Assembly: GCA_023213315.1 (NCBI GenBank)
Contig: JAKCPI010012714.1
Coordinates: 1-64,000, forward strand
Length of the DNA: 64,000 nucleotides
Source of the DNA: Euborellia annulipes
Taxonomy: Eukaryota; Arthropoda; Insecta; Dermaptera; Anisolabididae
Direction: 5' to 3'
The notes below the pieces were generated by a model. It had not been told where the DNA came from, searched no databases, and saw only the letters and a list, made by a program, of their open reading frames with translations. Both the position numbers and the translations under genes were made by a program. This document shows, in pieces, positions 43,401-52,325 of the stretch. The first letter of the stretch is position 1; the number at the start of each line of letters is the position of its first letter.

Positions 43401-44614
43401 ATTCATATTATAATTCCAATCAAATATAAATTCTTTATTAATGCTAATTTAAATCAGGATCTAAACAATTATTAACTCTATCTTCCTTGTGTGTAATCAA
43501 AGTCTAGCCGTATTAATTCATCTTTATTATGTCAAAAAAATTATATAATTTCGAATAAAAAATTTTTTTTTAGCATCCAATTAAATAAAAATAAATCTTT
43601 TCGCCTAGGGCGGTATGCGAACCTCTACCACTGAGCCATAGATCAAGGGTTATTTATTTGATTATTTAAAAAAAAAATAGAAAGTGTATGCGTTCATAAA
43701 ATTCCTTAAGATGCACTTATTATTCCTTTCAAAAACACCCTATGAATTTATATCACAACTCAATCATTTATTAATTCAAATTTGGAAAAAAGAATGAGCA
43801 AAGCAGCTAGTTTATATTTCCTTTTATTGTCAAACCATTAACCTGGCCTTGACGATGGACCCATATGCGACCGAAACGTCGGCCCTGGTTTGACAACAAA
43901 GTGAAATATAAACTAGCTAATTTGAATATCAAATTTTAGCTATATCCCACATAGCTCTGCAACCAAAAAGCGGACATTTCAACGCCGCAGGGACGTTCTG
44001 CGATGTCCCAAAGTTGCAACATCGACCCTTCGACGTCGTAATGTCCGCTTTTTGGTTGCAGTGCTATGTGGGATACCTCCTTTAGACATTGATTAATTAT
44101 TTTTAAATAGGCCTAAATGTGAAAATTAAGCATGAATGAATGTTAAACATGGAAAGGAAGAGAAATTCAAAATTCAAATATTTTTCGAACAATTCCTGTT
44201 TTAAAATAATTCCATTTTATATTTCTTTGATCTTGTTCCTGATTAGTAAATAATTGTTTGTTGTTTATCTACCTGTGTGGGGGTGGCTGGCACTCCCTCG
44301 GCTTGTGCGTTCCTTGAGATACGTTTTTGCATCCTGGGGCTACGAATTTGACTGAGGTCGAGGCCGCCGGGCGTGTAGGTGAACGGCTTCTTGTCTTTAC
44401 TCATCATCGCATTCTGGATCGGTGCTGGAGGTTCCCGGGGTCCAATCTATCATTATAAAAAAATTTAAATAAAATAAAACCTGTAAAGCTATTGAAAGAT
44501 AATACTAATAATAAATTAAATTACCTCTGAGGTAAGTCTGACGGCCGGAATGCTTCCGGGTGGTGGAGGTGGTGGGGCTGGCGGGGGTGGAGCTCCACCT
44601 CCAATTTGATTTGA
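31400..44614 (-). CDS. ZASP/PDLIM-like Pro/Gln-rich multi-exon protein (5' end missing)
   Basis: Twelve minus-strand exons join with matching phases: 44614-44525, 44446-44273, 40506-40198, 40118-39681, 39090-38706, 37876-37743, 37395-37243, 37128-37042, 35538-35422, 35144-35091, 35014-34880, 34404-31400 (stop TGA at 31400). Features in order: a Pro-rich start, PFTYTPGGLDLSQIRSPRM, polyproline, GSLYVPP/GSLYIPP, two copies of TRIIPIQ, Gln runs, then five copies of a motif (V/I/M)xSRxF+xLx: QSRSFRVLQRIT, PSRVFKILDQS, PSRAFRVLQTMT, PSRSFRMLQAMT and PSRAFRILSEHT. The last exon is very acidic. The motif matches the QSRSFRILAQMTGTE-type segment of ZASP/LDB3 and related PDZ-LIM proteins, which bind alpha-actinin at the muscle Z-disc. 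No PDZ or LIM domain is in the exons found; the PDZ would lie upstream. One exon (38706-39090) has a one-base frameshift. The assignment is from motifs only. Confidence 0.7.
34880..35014 (-). CDS. ZASP-like gene, cassette exon with PSRSFRMLQAMT
   Basis: Acceptor TTCTCTTTTAG, donor GTAAGA. The 135 bases carry two leading and one trailing phase bases, so the exon can be skipped without a frame change. It encodes ENVPQGPYVPP and then YTGGAIPSRSFRMLQAMT. Its last base joins the terminal exon to make Ala. Confidence 0.8.
35091..35144 (-). CDS. ZASP-like gene, 54-bp linker exon
   Basis: Acceptor TTGGTTGCAG, donor GTAATT. It encodes PRGPTLGPQNKPVSQPT and has the same 2-in/1-out phase as its neighbours. 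Too short to be called by length; supported by phase and by exact splice consensus. Confidence 0.7.
35422..35538 (-). CDS. ZASP-like gene, GC-rich cassette exon with PSRAFRVLQTMT
   Basis: Acceptor TTCTTCGTAG, donor GTAGTC. The 117 bases fit the same phase class. It encodes DGEGGSLHSEADPRYRGAA, then IPSRAFRVLQTMTGEVDDP. It is conspicuously GC-rich against an AT-rich intron. If the donor is read through, the frame stops 8 codons later, so the exon could also serve as an alternative C-terminus. Confidence 0.7.
35539..35952. other. Intron of the ZASP-like gene
   Basis: AT-rich; no repeat boundary is seen before the MITE at 35953. Confidence 0.4.
35953..36286. mobile_element. hAT MITE of 334 bp in an intron
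   Basis: Ends CAGGGGCGTATATAG and CTTATATACGCCCCTG are inverted. The exact 8-bp duplication AGACAAAC is at 35945-35952 and 36287-36294. The interior has clustered TTTCG(C)GGAACCAAA repeats and G runs. Confidence 0.9.
36295..37041. other. Intron of the ZASP-like gene
   Basis: AT-rich with no exon that fits the phase pattern and no recognised repeat. Confidence 0.4.
37042..37128 (-). CDS. ZASP-like gene, cassette exon with PSRVFKILDQS
   Basis: Acceptor GTCAGTTTCAG (GGTCAG three codons earlier is a possible alternative), donor GTACTA. It encodes EALTYEEENPRYRGGHIPSR then VFKILDQS. The 87 bases fit phase 2-in/1-out like the two later motif exons. Confidence 0.7.
37243..37395 (-). CDS. ZASP-like gene, exon with Gln run and LRKMQLTDDDRALMNKFKAQ
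   Basis: Acceptor CATTTTCAG, donor GTAATA. 153 bases, phase consistent on both sides. The Gln run is followed by WGPQNTQGVPVSQ and a charged, probably helical stretch LRKMQLTDDDRALMNKFKA. Confidence 0.75.
37743..37876 (-). CDS. ZASP-like gene, exon with QSRSFRVLQRITDT
   Basis: Acceptor TTTTTTCAG, donor GTAATT. It encodes QERGQSPRQLQSQQSW then APVQSRSFRVLQRITDTIDG. This copy is closest to the QSRSFRIL segment of ZASP-type proteins and is the best single clue to the family. Confidence 0.8.
38007..38106. repeat. Solo R1-type right hairpin
   Basis: AAAAATCTGGTGT at one side and ATCACACCAGATTTTT at the other enclose about 70 bases, including AAGAAAGTTGTTCG, without the rest of R1. It shows that the hairpin unit can occur alone. 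Lies in an intron. Confidence 0.65.
38155..38345. repeat. PLE-type palindrome with hammerhead-like motif
   Basis: Arms AAGATAATAAGGAATAATTT and its complement bracket a minus-strand motif at 38240-38270: CCGATGA, T, GGTTC-AAACCC-GAACC, GAAACGT. The stem is a perfect five base pairs and differs completely in sequence from those elsewhere. Intronic in the ZASP-like gene. Confidence 0.7.
38706..39090 (-). CDS. ZASP-like gene, Gln-repeat exon with a one-base frameshift
   Basis: Acceptor TTTTTAG, donor GTTGAT. The 5' part reads IEGRDSPSNIQQQQYQQ, following TRIIPIQ of the previous exon. The 3' part reads TRIIPIQIEGQAPAS to PPTPQYCE. The two parts are in different frames. Exon length is 385, whereas neighbours require 2 modulo 3. 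In the YQQQQQQ tandem the unit near 38950-38960 lacks one base on the plus strand (TTGTTGTATT against TTGTTGGTATT in the adjacent unit). An assembly or polymerase-slippage error is likely; a real null allele is possible. Confidence 0.75.
39297..39440 (-). mobile_element. tRNA-derived SINE (family B)
   Basis: Minus strand: GAGGGTTCACATCTCGTCTC (B box), TTTATTTCAATTGAAATGGC, CAATTGAAATAAATAGGGTT, ATGGCGAAAAAGACCTTAAA. Intronic. Confidence 0.7.
39681..40118 (-). CDS. ZASP-like gene, exon with GSLYVPP/GSLYIPP and TRIIPIQ
   Basis: Acceptor TTGGTTTTAG, donor GTAATT. 438 bases, phase 0 at both ends. It encodes SPPTPGSGTGSLYVPPVQTS, GSLYIPPI, Gln and Thr/Ser runs, PAWLSGQRDQDRKQQTLPPW, a Gly run and TRIIPIQ. 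The repeated GSLYxPP and TRIIPIQ phrases suggest short linear binding motifs. Confidence 0.8.
40198..40506 (-). CDS. ZASP-like gene, polyproline exon with GC donor
   Basis: Acceptor TTGTTTGCAG. 309 bases, phase 0 in and out. It encodes PNPPGGRPAPGPLPPSALAA and three polyproline runs that could bind EVH1, SH3 or profilin. The donor reads CAA|GCAAGT, a GC-AG intron; no GT nearby preserves the frame. Confidence 0.75.
40540..40735 (+). repeat. PLE-type remnant with hammerhead-like motif
   Basis: At 40613-40644: CTGAAGA, A, GGTC-loop-GACC, GAAACGT, followed by GGACAGC. A TTAATTTAAGGG-like inverted flank is partly retained (ATAATCCCTTAAATTAAG against ATAATCTTTTATTTAATTA). Lies in the long intron upstream of the polyproline exon. 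Confidence 0.65.
41287..41372 (+). mobile_element. SINE family B fragment
   Basis: Contains TTTAATTGAAGTGGCTACCA, ATGAAATAAATGGTCTCAAA and TGCCGAAAAAGATCTAACG. Head missing. Confidence 0.6.
41373..41960. other. Intron, nothing supported
   Basis: AT-rich sequence without exon or boundary. A CATTAT microsatellite is near 41800-41825. Confidence 0.35.
41968..42604 (+). repeat. R1 copy with an inverted 5' piece
   Basis: 42100-42604 is a plus-oriented R1 from the CTGTCTGTGTGTCTGTGAAC region through the core palindrome (GTTGCCATGGTAA near 42417) to the right hairpin (42523-42597). 41968-42095 is the same internal region in reverse, so this copy has a head-to-head inversion or two abutting copies. 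Confidence 0.7.
42605..43584. other. Intron, nothing supported
   Basis: No exon fits the phase chain. A plus-strand frame of 65 codons at 42773-42970 has no known motif. Confidence 0.35.
43585..43650 (-). mobile_element. SINE family B, head fragment
   Basis: Minus strand: ATCTATGGCTCAGTGGTAGA (A box), GAGGTTCGCATACCGCCC (B box), GCGAAAAGATTTATTTT. The rest is missing. Confidence 0.55.
43755..43925 (+). repeat. PLE-type palindrome with hammerhead-like motif
   Basis: Arms AGCTAGTTTATATTTC and GAAATATAAACTAGCT pair. At 43848-43879: TTGACGA, T, GG-loop-CC, GAAACGT, followed by CGGCCCTGG. Here only two outer pairs of stem II are clear. Confidence 0.55.
43942..44077. mobile_element. Palindromic MITE (TATCCCACATAGC family), copy 1
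   Basis: TATCCCACATAGCTCTGCAA and TTGCAGTGCTATGTGGGATA form the ends and continue as CCAAAAAGCGGACATT. The centre holds ACGTTCTGCGATGTCCC and GCATCG-like palindromes. Copy 2 is at 51316-51440. Class not assigned; duplication unclear (about 3 bp, ATA). Confidence 0.75.
44273..44446 (-). CDS. ZASP-like gene, exon with PFTYTPGGLDLSQIRSPRM
   Basis: Acceptor AATGATAG, donor GTAGAT. 174 bases, phase 0 both ends. It encodes GPREPPAPIQNAMMSKDKK, PFTYTPGGLDLSQIRSPRM and QKRISRNAQ. This is the most conserved-looking part of the protein and is GC-rich compared with its surroundings. The preceding residues include MM, so an alternative start inside this exon is possible. Confidence 0.8.
44525..44614 (-). 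CDS. ZASP-like gene, most upstream well-supported exon
   Basis: Acceptor CAGTTTGCAG, donor GTAATT. 90 bases, phase 0 both ends. It encodes SNQIGGGAPPPPAPPPPPPG then SIPAVRLTSE. No Met is present, so further exons lie upstream on the minus strand (higher coordinates). Confidence 0.75.
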
Positions 44615-45770
44615 CTGCAAACTGTAACAAAAATAAAAAATAAAAAACTATTCGTTTTTCTTTAATATTTTAACAGGTAGTAATATTGTAGACTCAAAAA
44701 ACGAACAATTAAAAATTAATTTTCAAAAGATTTGCTGCATATTTTAATACTTTTACTGCATATTTAGGGGTTTTTGCTGCATAAAAATTCGGGCTTTTTT
44801 CATAAAATTCTCGAATAAAATGGATTTTTTTTTTTTTCAAAACATTCAGACAGTTTAACTTTAGAAAGTAATGGAAAAGAAGACCGTGAAATTATTGTAT
44901 CATACACAGCCTGTGTGACTAGAATACAATAAATTTATCAAAACTTCAAGGTTGAATTTGAAACATGATTACAATATATCTTAACGAGGTAACACGACTA
45001 TAAACAGAGAAATATAATATTTATAACTTTTTCGTGCTTTAATAATTATATCAAATATTAATGATATTCTTGACAAGGATTTTCGTTGTGAGGTGAGTGA
45101 GATGAGACTCTCTGACTGGTCATTGCCTTTTGGTCACCCTATCAATGTCCGAGAGAAGAGATGACCTTTCGCTTTCTCTTGTGGGAAAGCCTTTGTTTGT
45201 TTCTGTCTGAAACACACCTGCACGATGGAGGGGGTTGCCAAACGCTTTCTTTCTTTTTTAGGGTTGATTCATTCCCGCATAGTCCATTATTGCTTCCTCT
45301 TTTAAAATTTTAACTTTCACAGTTTTATTATTCATTCACATTATAATAGAAAAATAAAAATGGTTGGGTTTTCCCTAGATATTCTTTATTAGTAAACCTT
45401 TTAGGTTTCTCTTATTTTATTTTGTGATATTTAACTTTGACAGAAGAGAATGTAAAACTTTCAACTCATCAATTTCAAATCAAATTTAAACATTTAATTT
45501 ATATATGATGAAGATGGGAAGAATTTAATGGTTGTGGGGATTTATTTATTAATCATTATTTTTAGGTTCTAAGTTATTTATGAATTAGAATATTCAAAAT
45601 ACAGGTATTTTTTTAAGCCTTGGAGAAATTAGCAAAATATTTTTTGTCGCTAGGTGAAGAGGTTACGGAATTTATTTTATAATCTGTGATTCCCAACCTT
45701 TTTTAGGACATTTTAAATGTTAATAAAAGTAATTTGTTTTCGCTTTAACTGTGGTTTATTAATAAAAATT
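44615..45770. other. Intron or upstream region of the ZASP-like gene
   Basis: No exon is supported. Segments near 45060-45260 are more GC-rich and might be regulatory, but nothing specific can be shown. Confidence 0.3.
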
Positions 45771-45773
45771 ACA

Positions 45774-46064
45774 ACGTTTCGGCCACTCTGAGGCAAGGGC
45801 GGATACAGGGGGAAAGGGGTAATTACCCCCCCCCGAGATTCGAAAAAATACCTTTTTTCGCAAAAAAATTTATTTTTAATGTAAAATTTTTAAAATTAAT
45901 ACTTAAAAATTTGATGTGTATTTATATTCTGGCAAACAAGTACAGAATGCGCCTTTAAATTACTGAAATTAAGAAAAAATAGTGTGCTGTGCGACGAGTC
46001 ACACCAGATTACCCCCCCCCGAGAAACACCTCTGGATCCGCCCTTGCTCTGAGGCCTTTTTCAG
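45774..46064 (-). repeat. Hammerhead-like motif interrupted by a hAT MITE
   Basis: With the MITE at 45794-46046 and one duplication removed, the minus strand reads CTGAAAA, A, GGCC-TCAGAGT-GGCC, GAAACGT. The insertion point is in the loop of the stem. The flank is a PLE-type CAGTTAATAT end. Confidence 0.7.
45794..46046. mobile_element. hAT MITE of 253 bp carrying an R1 3' segment
   Basis: Ends CAAGGGCGGATACAG and CTGGATCCGCCCTTG. The exact 8-bp duplication CTCTGAGG is at 45786-45793 and 46047-46054. Inside, 45979-46011 is the end of R1 (GTGTGCTGTGCGACGAGTCA then CACCAGATT), followed by a C run. Confidence 0.9.
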
Positions 46065-46684
46065 GTACAATTCAGTTAATATTACAAAGATTATTTATTA
46101 CATCTGTGACAATTTCATTTTAATCCATTGTTGAGATATTGATTTATTTTACACTAACAATCACATGCATGGCAACGTATAGTAATTGAGAAAAAACTCA
46201 ACGTAAGGGTGTATCAGAAAAACTTTCAGTTAGAATTCACAATTATCCACCTTTGTATTAGATTATTGGTCACTTTTTATTTCACAACAATCATTCATCG
46301 ACCAGTCAACGATTCCACTCTGAAATTTCTTTTTTTTTTGTACGGGTAAAATGCTCTTCATAACATGGTAAAAGCAGTAAAATTATTTTTTTCTTAATAA
46401 TTGATCATAAAAAAATTAATTAATAGATTACAGGCAAAAGGGAAGGGGTATAGTAGTTGTTAGAACTTCCTTTCCGGATTGGGATTTCGTCCTCGAGGCC
46501 GAAGGCCTTCTCAAGACCAGGAGGCCTTCAAGAATTGAGCGCCACATTTGAGGCCTTCGAGATGCACTTTGTGAACTCTTGAATTCAATGTTTTCAATTA
46601 TTTATTATAACTTATAATAAGCAAAAAGTATTTAAAATAAAAAAAAGACTGGCTGTAAATATTAATAGCCATTTAAGTGTGTCA
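46065..46684. other. No exon seen
   Basis: A short palindromic CGAGGCCGAAGGCCTTC / GGAGGCCTTCAAGAATTG cluster is at 46490-46570. Otherwise AT-rich. Confidence 0.35.
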
Positions 46685-47515
46685 TCTCAATTACTAGGCC
46701 AGTCAAATTCGACATTAAATTCGCAAAAGGCAATGTAGCAGTTTTTTGGTATGTTTTTTGGACCCCTTAGGAGAGTGTGAAATCACATTTTGCAAGCAAA
46801 AAAAAGTTAGGCTACCTACGTAATACGTGAAAAACTGCAAAATCTTGGGACTTTTTTCAGTTTTTGCAGTTCAATTAGAAATCTATGGGCCTTTGACATT
46901 AGATGATATTACCATTTGAAAGTATATTAAATTTGAAAAAATTGAAGCCAACCCAGAGCTCCGTATGTTTAATAGTATTTGAGACATGATGATTGAATAT
47001 TTTACATGCTTTTCAGAAATGTTACAATTCTCACGTTTGCTGATACGACTACACGAGAACTATAAGGGTTACTGACCCCGTACTGCGCATAAATGAAAGG
47101 TAATTAAATGTGCTAAAACTCAATTTATCACAACTTTTCTCTAAGCATGAGCGGTTAAGCCGATATTCTGCTTTAAACATAAGCAGAACTGAAAATTGTA
47201 ACATTTGTGAAAATCTTGTAAATTTTTCCAACATCATATCTCAAAAACTATTAGAGATACGGAGCTGTGGGTTGGTTTGAATTTAATATACTTTCAAAAT
47301 GGTATAATCAACTAATGTCAAAAAGTTTTTGAATTGAACTGCAAAAACTGAAAAAGTTCGAAAATTTTAGTGTTTTTCACGTATTACGCGGGAAGCATAA
47401 CTTTTTTTCTTGCAAAATGTGGTTTCGAACTCTCCTAAGGGGTCCAAATAACATACCAAAAAAGCAGCGTTACATCGCGTTTTTTGTACCATTTGACTCC
47501 CCTATACAGAGGCTG
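46685..47515. mobile_element. Foldback element of about 0.8 kb
   Basis: Arms of about 300 bp begin AGTCAAATTCGACATTAAAT and end ATCGCGTTTTTTGTACCATTTGACT. They pair through GGACCCCTTAGGAGAGT, CACGTATTACG and TTTTTGCAGTTCAA. The central 150 bp are unpaired. A TA duplication is possible but not certain. No reading frame of note. Confidence 0.75.
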
Positions 47516-48414
47516 ACCCTTAGAGGTTCCACTTAATATTCTAAGGGTAAAGTTCGCTAACCGTCTGTCTATCAATTAATTTAAAATATTATAAATATGA
47601 TCTTAGATACCAAAAAAGACAAAAAAAAATATTTTTTGAAAATTTTCAATGACATTTCGGAGTTTTGACACTTGTCATTTTATTTATTTGGAGTTTTTAT
47701 CTATGGAACAATTAATACTGTATGGTAATTAGATATTAATTTAATCTTAATAATATTTTAATTTTCCTCTTCCCCTCTTTTTTTCTAACATATTTAATAA
47801 CCCAGGAATAAATTTCTTTTTTAGTTAAGTAATCGAAGATAAAATGACTATCCTAAGATATTTACAACTAACGTGACTGACCCATAAGTTTCCTCACCGA
47901 TAAGTGTGATGATTTCATATGAATAAATTTAAACAAGCATTCGCTGTCTGTCATTGACCAAACACAATTGGACTTATCTCGCAAACCAAACCAAAGAAAG
48001 AAAGAGAGACGAGATAATGACGATTGATTTCTTAGCAGCCAGATGATGAACGAAGGGTGGGGCTGATGGAGTCAAATGACTCACCCTTTGGTCTTCGGCT
48101 TAATTGAGGAATTTTATTCCAATTACAGGTCAGAGGGAAAGAATAAGGAATGATAAGTCAAGGTTATTGCTTTACATAATTCAAATTGCAAATAATTGCG
48201 AAGGTAGAGGTTATTATTTATTGAAAATTCAGTCTTTTTAGACATCAAAGACCATTTAAAATTAAAAAAAAATTTTAAATTATTTACAAGACATAGAAAA
48301 ATTTTATCTTTAAAAGTTTTTTAAGAAATTTCATCGTTCGGGAAATTAACCTCTGACCCATAGCAAAGTGAGATCTCTACCTCTGTGATATGGCAGATAT
48401 TAAATTTATTATAT
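47516..48414. other. No exon seen
   Basis: AT-rich. Near 48365 a fragment (ACCTCTGTGATATGG) resembles a degenerate SINE head. Confidence 0.35.
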
Positions 48415-48422
48415 GTCTACAA

Positions 48423-48659
48423 CATAGGTATAGCCAGAAATTTTTGATGGGGAGGTTCAAGAAAAATTTTTTTAAGATTATTTTAAGGTATTTATAAATC
48501 ATTTTGGGTTTTTTTTTTAGCTAGAATAAATTATTATATTTTACTTTCTCTTACCCTATATGAAATATAATTTGTATTATAGAGCTTAAATATCTAGTCA
48601 TGGCTTGGGGCGGGGGGGGGGGGGGTTGAACCCTCAAACCCCCCCTGGCTACGCCTATG
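48423..48659. mobile_element. hAT MITE of 237 bp with an R1 left-hairpin fragment
   Basis: Ends CATAGGTATAGCCAG and CTGGCTACGCCTATG. The exact 8-bp duplication GTCTACAA is at 48415-48422 and 48660-48667. At 48539-48590 it includes TTTTACTTTCTCTTACCC, the R1 left-end motif. Confidence 0.9.
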
Positions 48660-48856
48660 GTCTACAATGTCAACATCTCTAATCTAAAATTCAAAATGTG
48701 GAAACATTTAAAATTTTTATTTTTATTTTCAACTTTGTTTTCAAAGGCACCCCCCTCCCCCCTGAAATTCGAAATAAATAATAAATGAATAGATATATAG
48801 ATAGAGAATCATAATATGAAAATTTTAAATGCTGTTAAATAATATAAAAAAAGAAT

Positions 48857-49062
48857 TCTTCTTCTATCAAGGCCTTAACCCTTTGGGGGTCGGTAAAATT
48901 AATTTATAAAGAAATGAGACCGAGAGAAAAGCAAGCCGGCCCATCTCGCGGCCTGACGTTTGATATAAAAAAGACTGACATAAAGAAAAGGAAGCAATAT
49001 CAGCCTTAGCTCGGGTAATTCGTGGTTGCCATCCACGTACTCAATAGAAATAAGTCTCTGAG
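48857..49062 (-). mobile_element. SINE-like repeat (family C)
   Basis: Minus strand: GCTCAGAGACTTATTTCTAT, TGAGTACGTGGATGGCAACC, ACGAATTACCCGAGCTAAGG, GGCTTGCTTTTCTCTCGG and an AAGAAGAA end, matching 25492-25680. Confidence 0.6.
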
Positions 49063-49889
49063 CGATTATAAAAAATAATTATTATTAAATTTTATAGGAA
49101 AAAAATGATTTCAAGATTTTTCTAGTACGTTTCATATTCATACTTGAATGAGCAGAGGTCAAAAAAAAGAACCGTTCTTTTACTACGAGGTGTAAAACAA
49201 CAACATCCTTTTAATAATAACTAACTAGCCATAACAAGTTGAATAATTAACTATAAGTCTTTGAATATTTATTCATTCATAACATTATTTATATGTATTT
49301 ATTTAGATTAATATCTTATAGCGATGAGAAATAAATGAAATTTTATATAACTAACATACTTCAGAAAATAATAGATGTAACCTTGAATTTTTTAAATTTT
49401 CTCATTATAAATCTTATTCAATTTTTTCTTTTAACCAATTTTTTTTTTAAATAAGGAAATAATTTTTTGTAAGGCCATGTTTGATATTTTATGGAAATTA
49501 AATGAATGGAAGAAACCAGTGCCATCAACTCTTTTCAACTATTATTACTATCTACACTGATGATGAGCAGTCTGTAAAATTTGCATAATGTGGATAAAGA
49601 GCTCCTGGTTTCTTCTATTATTACCAATTCCCAGCCTAAAACAACATCATTTTATAGAAATTAAATATACTCTAATAGGCCTATATAAAACTAAAGAAGT
49701 TTTTAAAGCGAAGAGGAAATAATTTTTTTTTTCTCAATTAAATTCTCCTTTTAGTAACCCTCTATAACTCGATTGTTAGGTTTCTAAAAAGAATAATCCC
49801 AGGTGGATATATCCCTTCTTCCAAGAATCTTTTAATTTATCCATGACGTGCTATTTGTTCACGCTTAATAAATCATATATTCTTCGTTT
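49063..49889. other. No gene; one PLE-type palindrome
   Basis: At 49505-49625, GGAAGAAACCAG and CTGGTTTCTTC bracket CTGATGATGAGCAGTCTGTA, a decayed relative of the hammerhead-like junctions (the GAAA box reads AAAA). The rest is AT-rich. Confidence 0.45.
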
Positions 49890-49897
49890 GTAGGAAT

Positions 49898-50208
49898 CAA
49901 GGGTGGATACAAGGGGGGGGGAGGTAAAGGGGGTAATTGCCCCCTCCGAGACTTGAGAAAAATATATTTTTTGGGGAAAAAATGTATTTTGAATATAAAA
50001 TTTTAAAAACTAATACTTAGAAATTTGATTTATATCAGATATAAATCAAATTTCAATTTCACTTCAAATATATATTATATATTCTGGTAAACAACTACAG
50101 AATGCACCTTCAAATTACCGATAATAAGCAAAAAATTGTGTGCTGTGCGACCAGTCACACCAGATTATCCCCCCCCCCCCCCGAGAAACTCTTCTGGATC
50201 CACCACTG
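49898..50208. mobile_element. hAT MITE of 311 bp carrying an R1 3' segment
   Basis: Ends CAAGGGTGGATACAAG and CTGGATCCACCACTG. The exact 8-bp duplication GTAGGAAT is at 49890-49897 and 50209-50216. Internal GTGTGCTGTGCGACCAGTCA then CACCAGATT near 50138-50166. Same family as 45794-46046. Confidence 0.9.
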
Positions 50209-50216
50209 GTAGGAAT

Positions 50217-51315
50217 TTATTCGTAACCCTTTTGGAGATTAGAATTAAAAGATTTTGTTCTAAAGTTATATCGAGAGAACCTAATTTTCGAAATTTTAAT
50301 TTTGTACAGAAGCCATCACAATAAATTCAACCATCTAGGTAGCTACAAAATCTCTAACGAAAACAAAAGACGAGTAAACTTCCTAGACTATAATTGAAGA
50401 TTTAACCTCGCCAGTCTTTGTTAATTTTTATTCTTTAACTCTCTCGTCAGTCACAGTTTTTAATTTTTTGACTGATCCTGGTATTAATGTATTTAAGACA
50501 ATCCGAATTCCCAGCTGAGGTTTAATCAGATTATTCTAAAAACTTTCTTACATATTAATACACTGGCGCCAGTAGATCTATTGATATGTAAACAAAGCTT
50601 TTAGGATTACGCATTCAAATTATCTATAGAAACGTGAGCTTTGAATCCGGCCTAACAAGATTTTTTTTTTTGAAATAAGAAAAAAAAAATAAATAAATAA
50701 AACGAAAGATGGAAAATAAATAAATATTGACTTATGCAAACAAACAATAATAATGAATGTTGTTGCTCACCTATAGAAATGAATCATCCTCTTTTACATA
50801 ACTTGGGGCCTGGGAGGGAATCACTTGTTAAGAGATCCGAGTGAAGTCACTTGGCACTTTGTGAGTATTCGAGTACTCAGGTACTTACTCGATGCTTTCA
50901 CTTAGCCATAGCCTAGATCAGGCAAGGACCAGAGGCGACTTTTTCGTCCATTTATGGTTATTCGATTAACACCGGCCATATGGTCCAAGCCAAGGTCTCA
51001 TTTCTCTTACTTCCGACCGGAATCGTTTGTTCATCTTCTAAGATTAGAGGCTCCGAATCAAAGGAGGGTGAATCATCTCATTTTTAATTCATAATGCAAA
51101 TGAAATCAATTAGATACTGTATAATTTCACCCATACAAGTTAAGATCATCTTTACTTTATTAATAGAACTATTTATTATAATTAGAATTCGAAAGCCACC
51201 CAAATGATAAAATGAATTGGATATCATTAGTTTAATTATATAGGCTAGTATTTTTTTATACAAAGGTAAAAATCAACTAATTACCATTACTGATATTACT
51301 AATTTGAAACGATAT
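50217..51315. other. No gene supported
   Basis: Moderately GC-richer sequence near 50780-51080 on an otherwise AT-rich background. A donor-like CTATAG|GTGAGC on the minus strand at about 50770 could close a 5' exon, but no frame fits the downstream exon. Confidence 0.3.
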
Positions 51316-51440
51316 ATCCCACATAGCACTGCAACCAAAAATCGGACATTACAACGCGGCAGAGACGTTCTGCGATGTCCCAGAGTTACAGCATCGTCCC
51401 TTCGACGTCTTAATGTCCGATTTTTGGTTGCAGTGCAATA
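51316..51440. mobile_element. Palindromic MITE (TATCCCACATAGC family), copy 2
   Basis: TATCCCACATAGCACTGCAA ... AATGTCCGATTTTTGGTTGC, matching 43942-44077 with GCGG changed to TCGG in both arms, i.e. compensated. The right end is truncated after GCAGTGC. Confidence 0.7.
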
Positions 51441-52056
51441 AAAATTACTTTATTTTGGAAACTCTATTTTTTTAAGAGAGAGAGAAGAGACTGGATTTGT
51501 TCATGCAAATAAACAAATAATTTGTTAGTCCAGTATTTCATACGTATAGGGCTTTGTAGTCTGAGAGTGATTACCTTAAGTTTTAAACTATGAAATTAAT
51601 TAAAATATCAGTTTTTTCTCTTTTTCATATAGATGTCATGTCGGTTTCTTCCCGGAAGGCCAAATAGCTGGTCTTTACTTAAACTACTTAGCCTTGTAGT
51701 GAAGAAACCTCCTTCACTAATAAATCTTATTATAAAATACACCTCATCTCATCATTTTATTATTAAATATGGTAGGCTTATATTTTATAATAATATTTAG
51801 TCCTGAAGGAGGTTTCTTCATTAAAAGGACCGGCTATATATGAAGAAACAGGCCCTTAGTATTGCGATTCATGTAATCCAAGTACATTTGAATTATACAA
51901 ATTAATTTAAAAGGATAACGTCAAGTATTTTAATTGATGCTGAAAAAAATGTACAAAGGATATCAGATGGGTTGCCCGGGGATATTCACTCAACAGTTTA
52001 TTGAATTTATAATTATATATCTTTCATATCAAATAAAAAAAATTAAATCTATTTCA
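51441..52056. other. No gene supported
   Basis: Contains a CCTGAAGGAGGTTTCTTCA / GTGAAGAAACCTCCTTCAC inverted pair at about 51700-51820, possibly another small foldback. Confidence 0.35.
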
Positions 52057-52064
52057 TATGGGAA

Positions 52065-52317
52065 CAAGGGCGGATACAATGGAGTAAAGGGGGTAATTAC
52101 TATTAAAAATACAATACTTTTTTTCGAAACAAAATTTATTTTGAATGTAAAATTTCAAAAATTAATACTTAAAAACTTGATTTGTATTTATATTTTGGCA
52201 AACAAGTACAGAATGCGCCTTTAAATTACCGAAATTAAGAAAAAATTGTATGCTGTAAGACCAGTCACACCAGATTACCCCCCCCCCCCCCGAGAAACAC
52301 CTCTGGGTCTGCTCTTG
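52065..52317. mobile_element. hAT MITE of 253 bp carrying an R1 3' segment
   Basis: Ends CAAGGGCGGATACAAT and CTGGGTCTGCTCTTG. The exact 8-bp duplication TATGGGAA is at 52057-52064 and 52318-52325. The length equals the copy at 45794. Internal TATGCTGTAAGACCAGTCAC then ACCAGATTACC and a C run. Confidence 0.9.
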
Positions 52318-52325
52318 TATGGGAA

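Noticed and set aside
50770..50860. Possible first coding exon ending CTATAG|GTGAGC on the minus strand
   Set aside because: The only ATG frame gives five codons in a phase that does not match the exon at 44614, and the longer frame reads a stop at the splice site.
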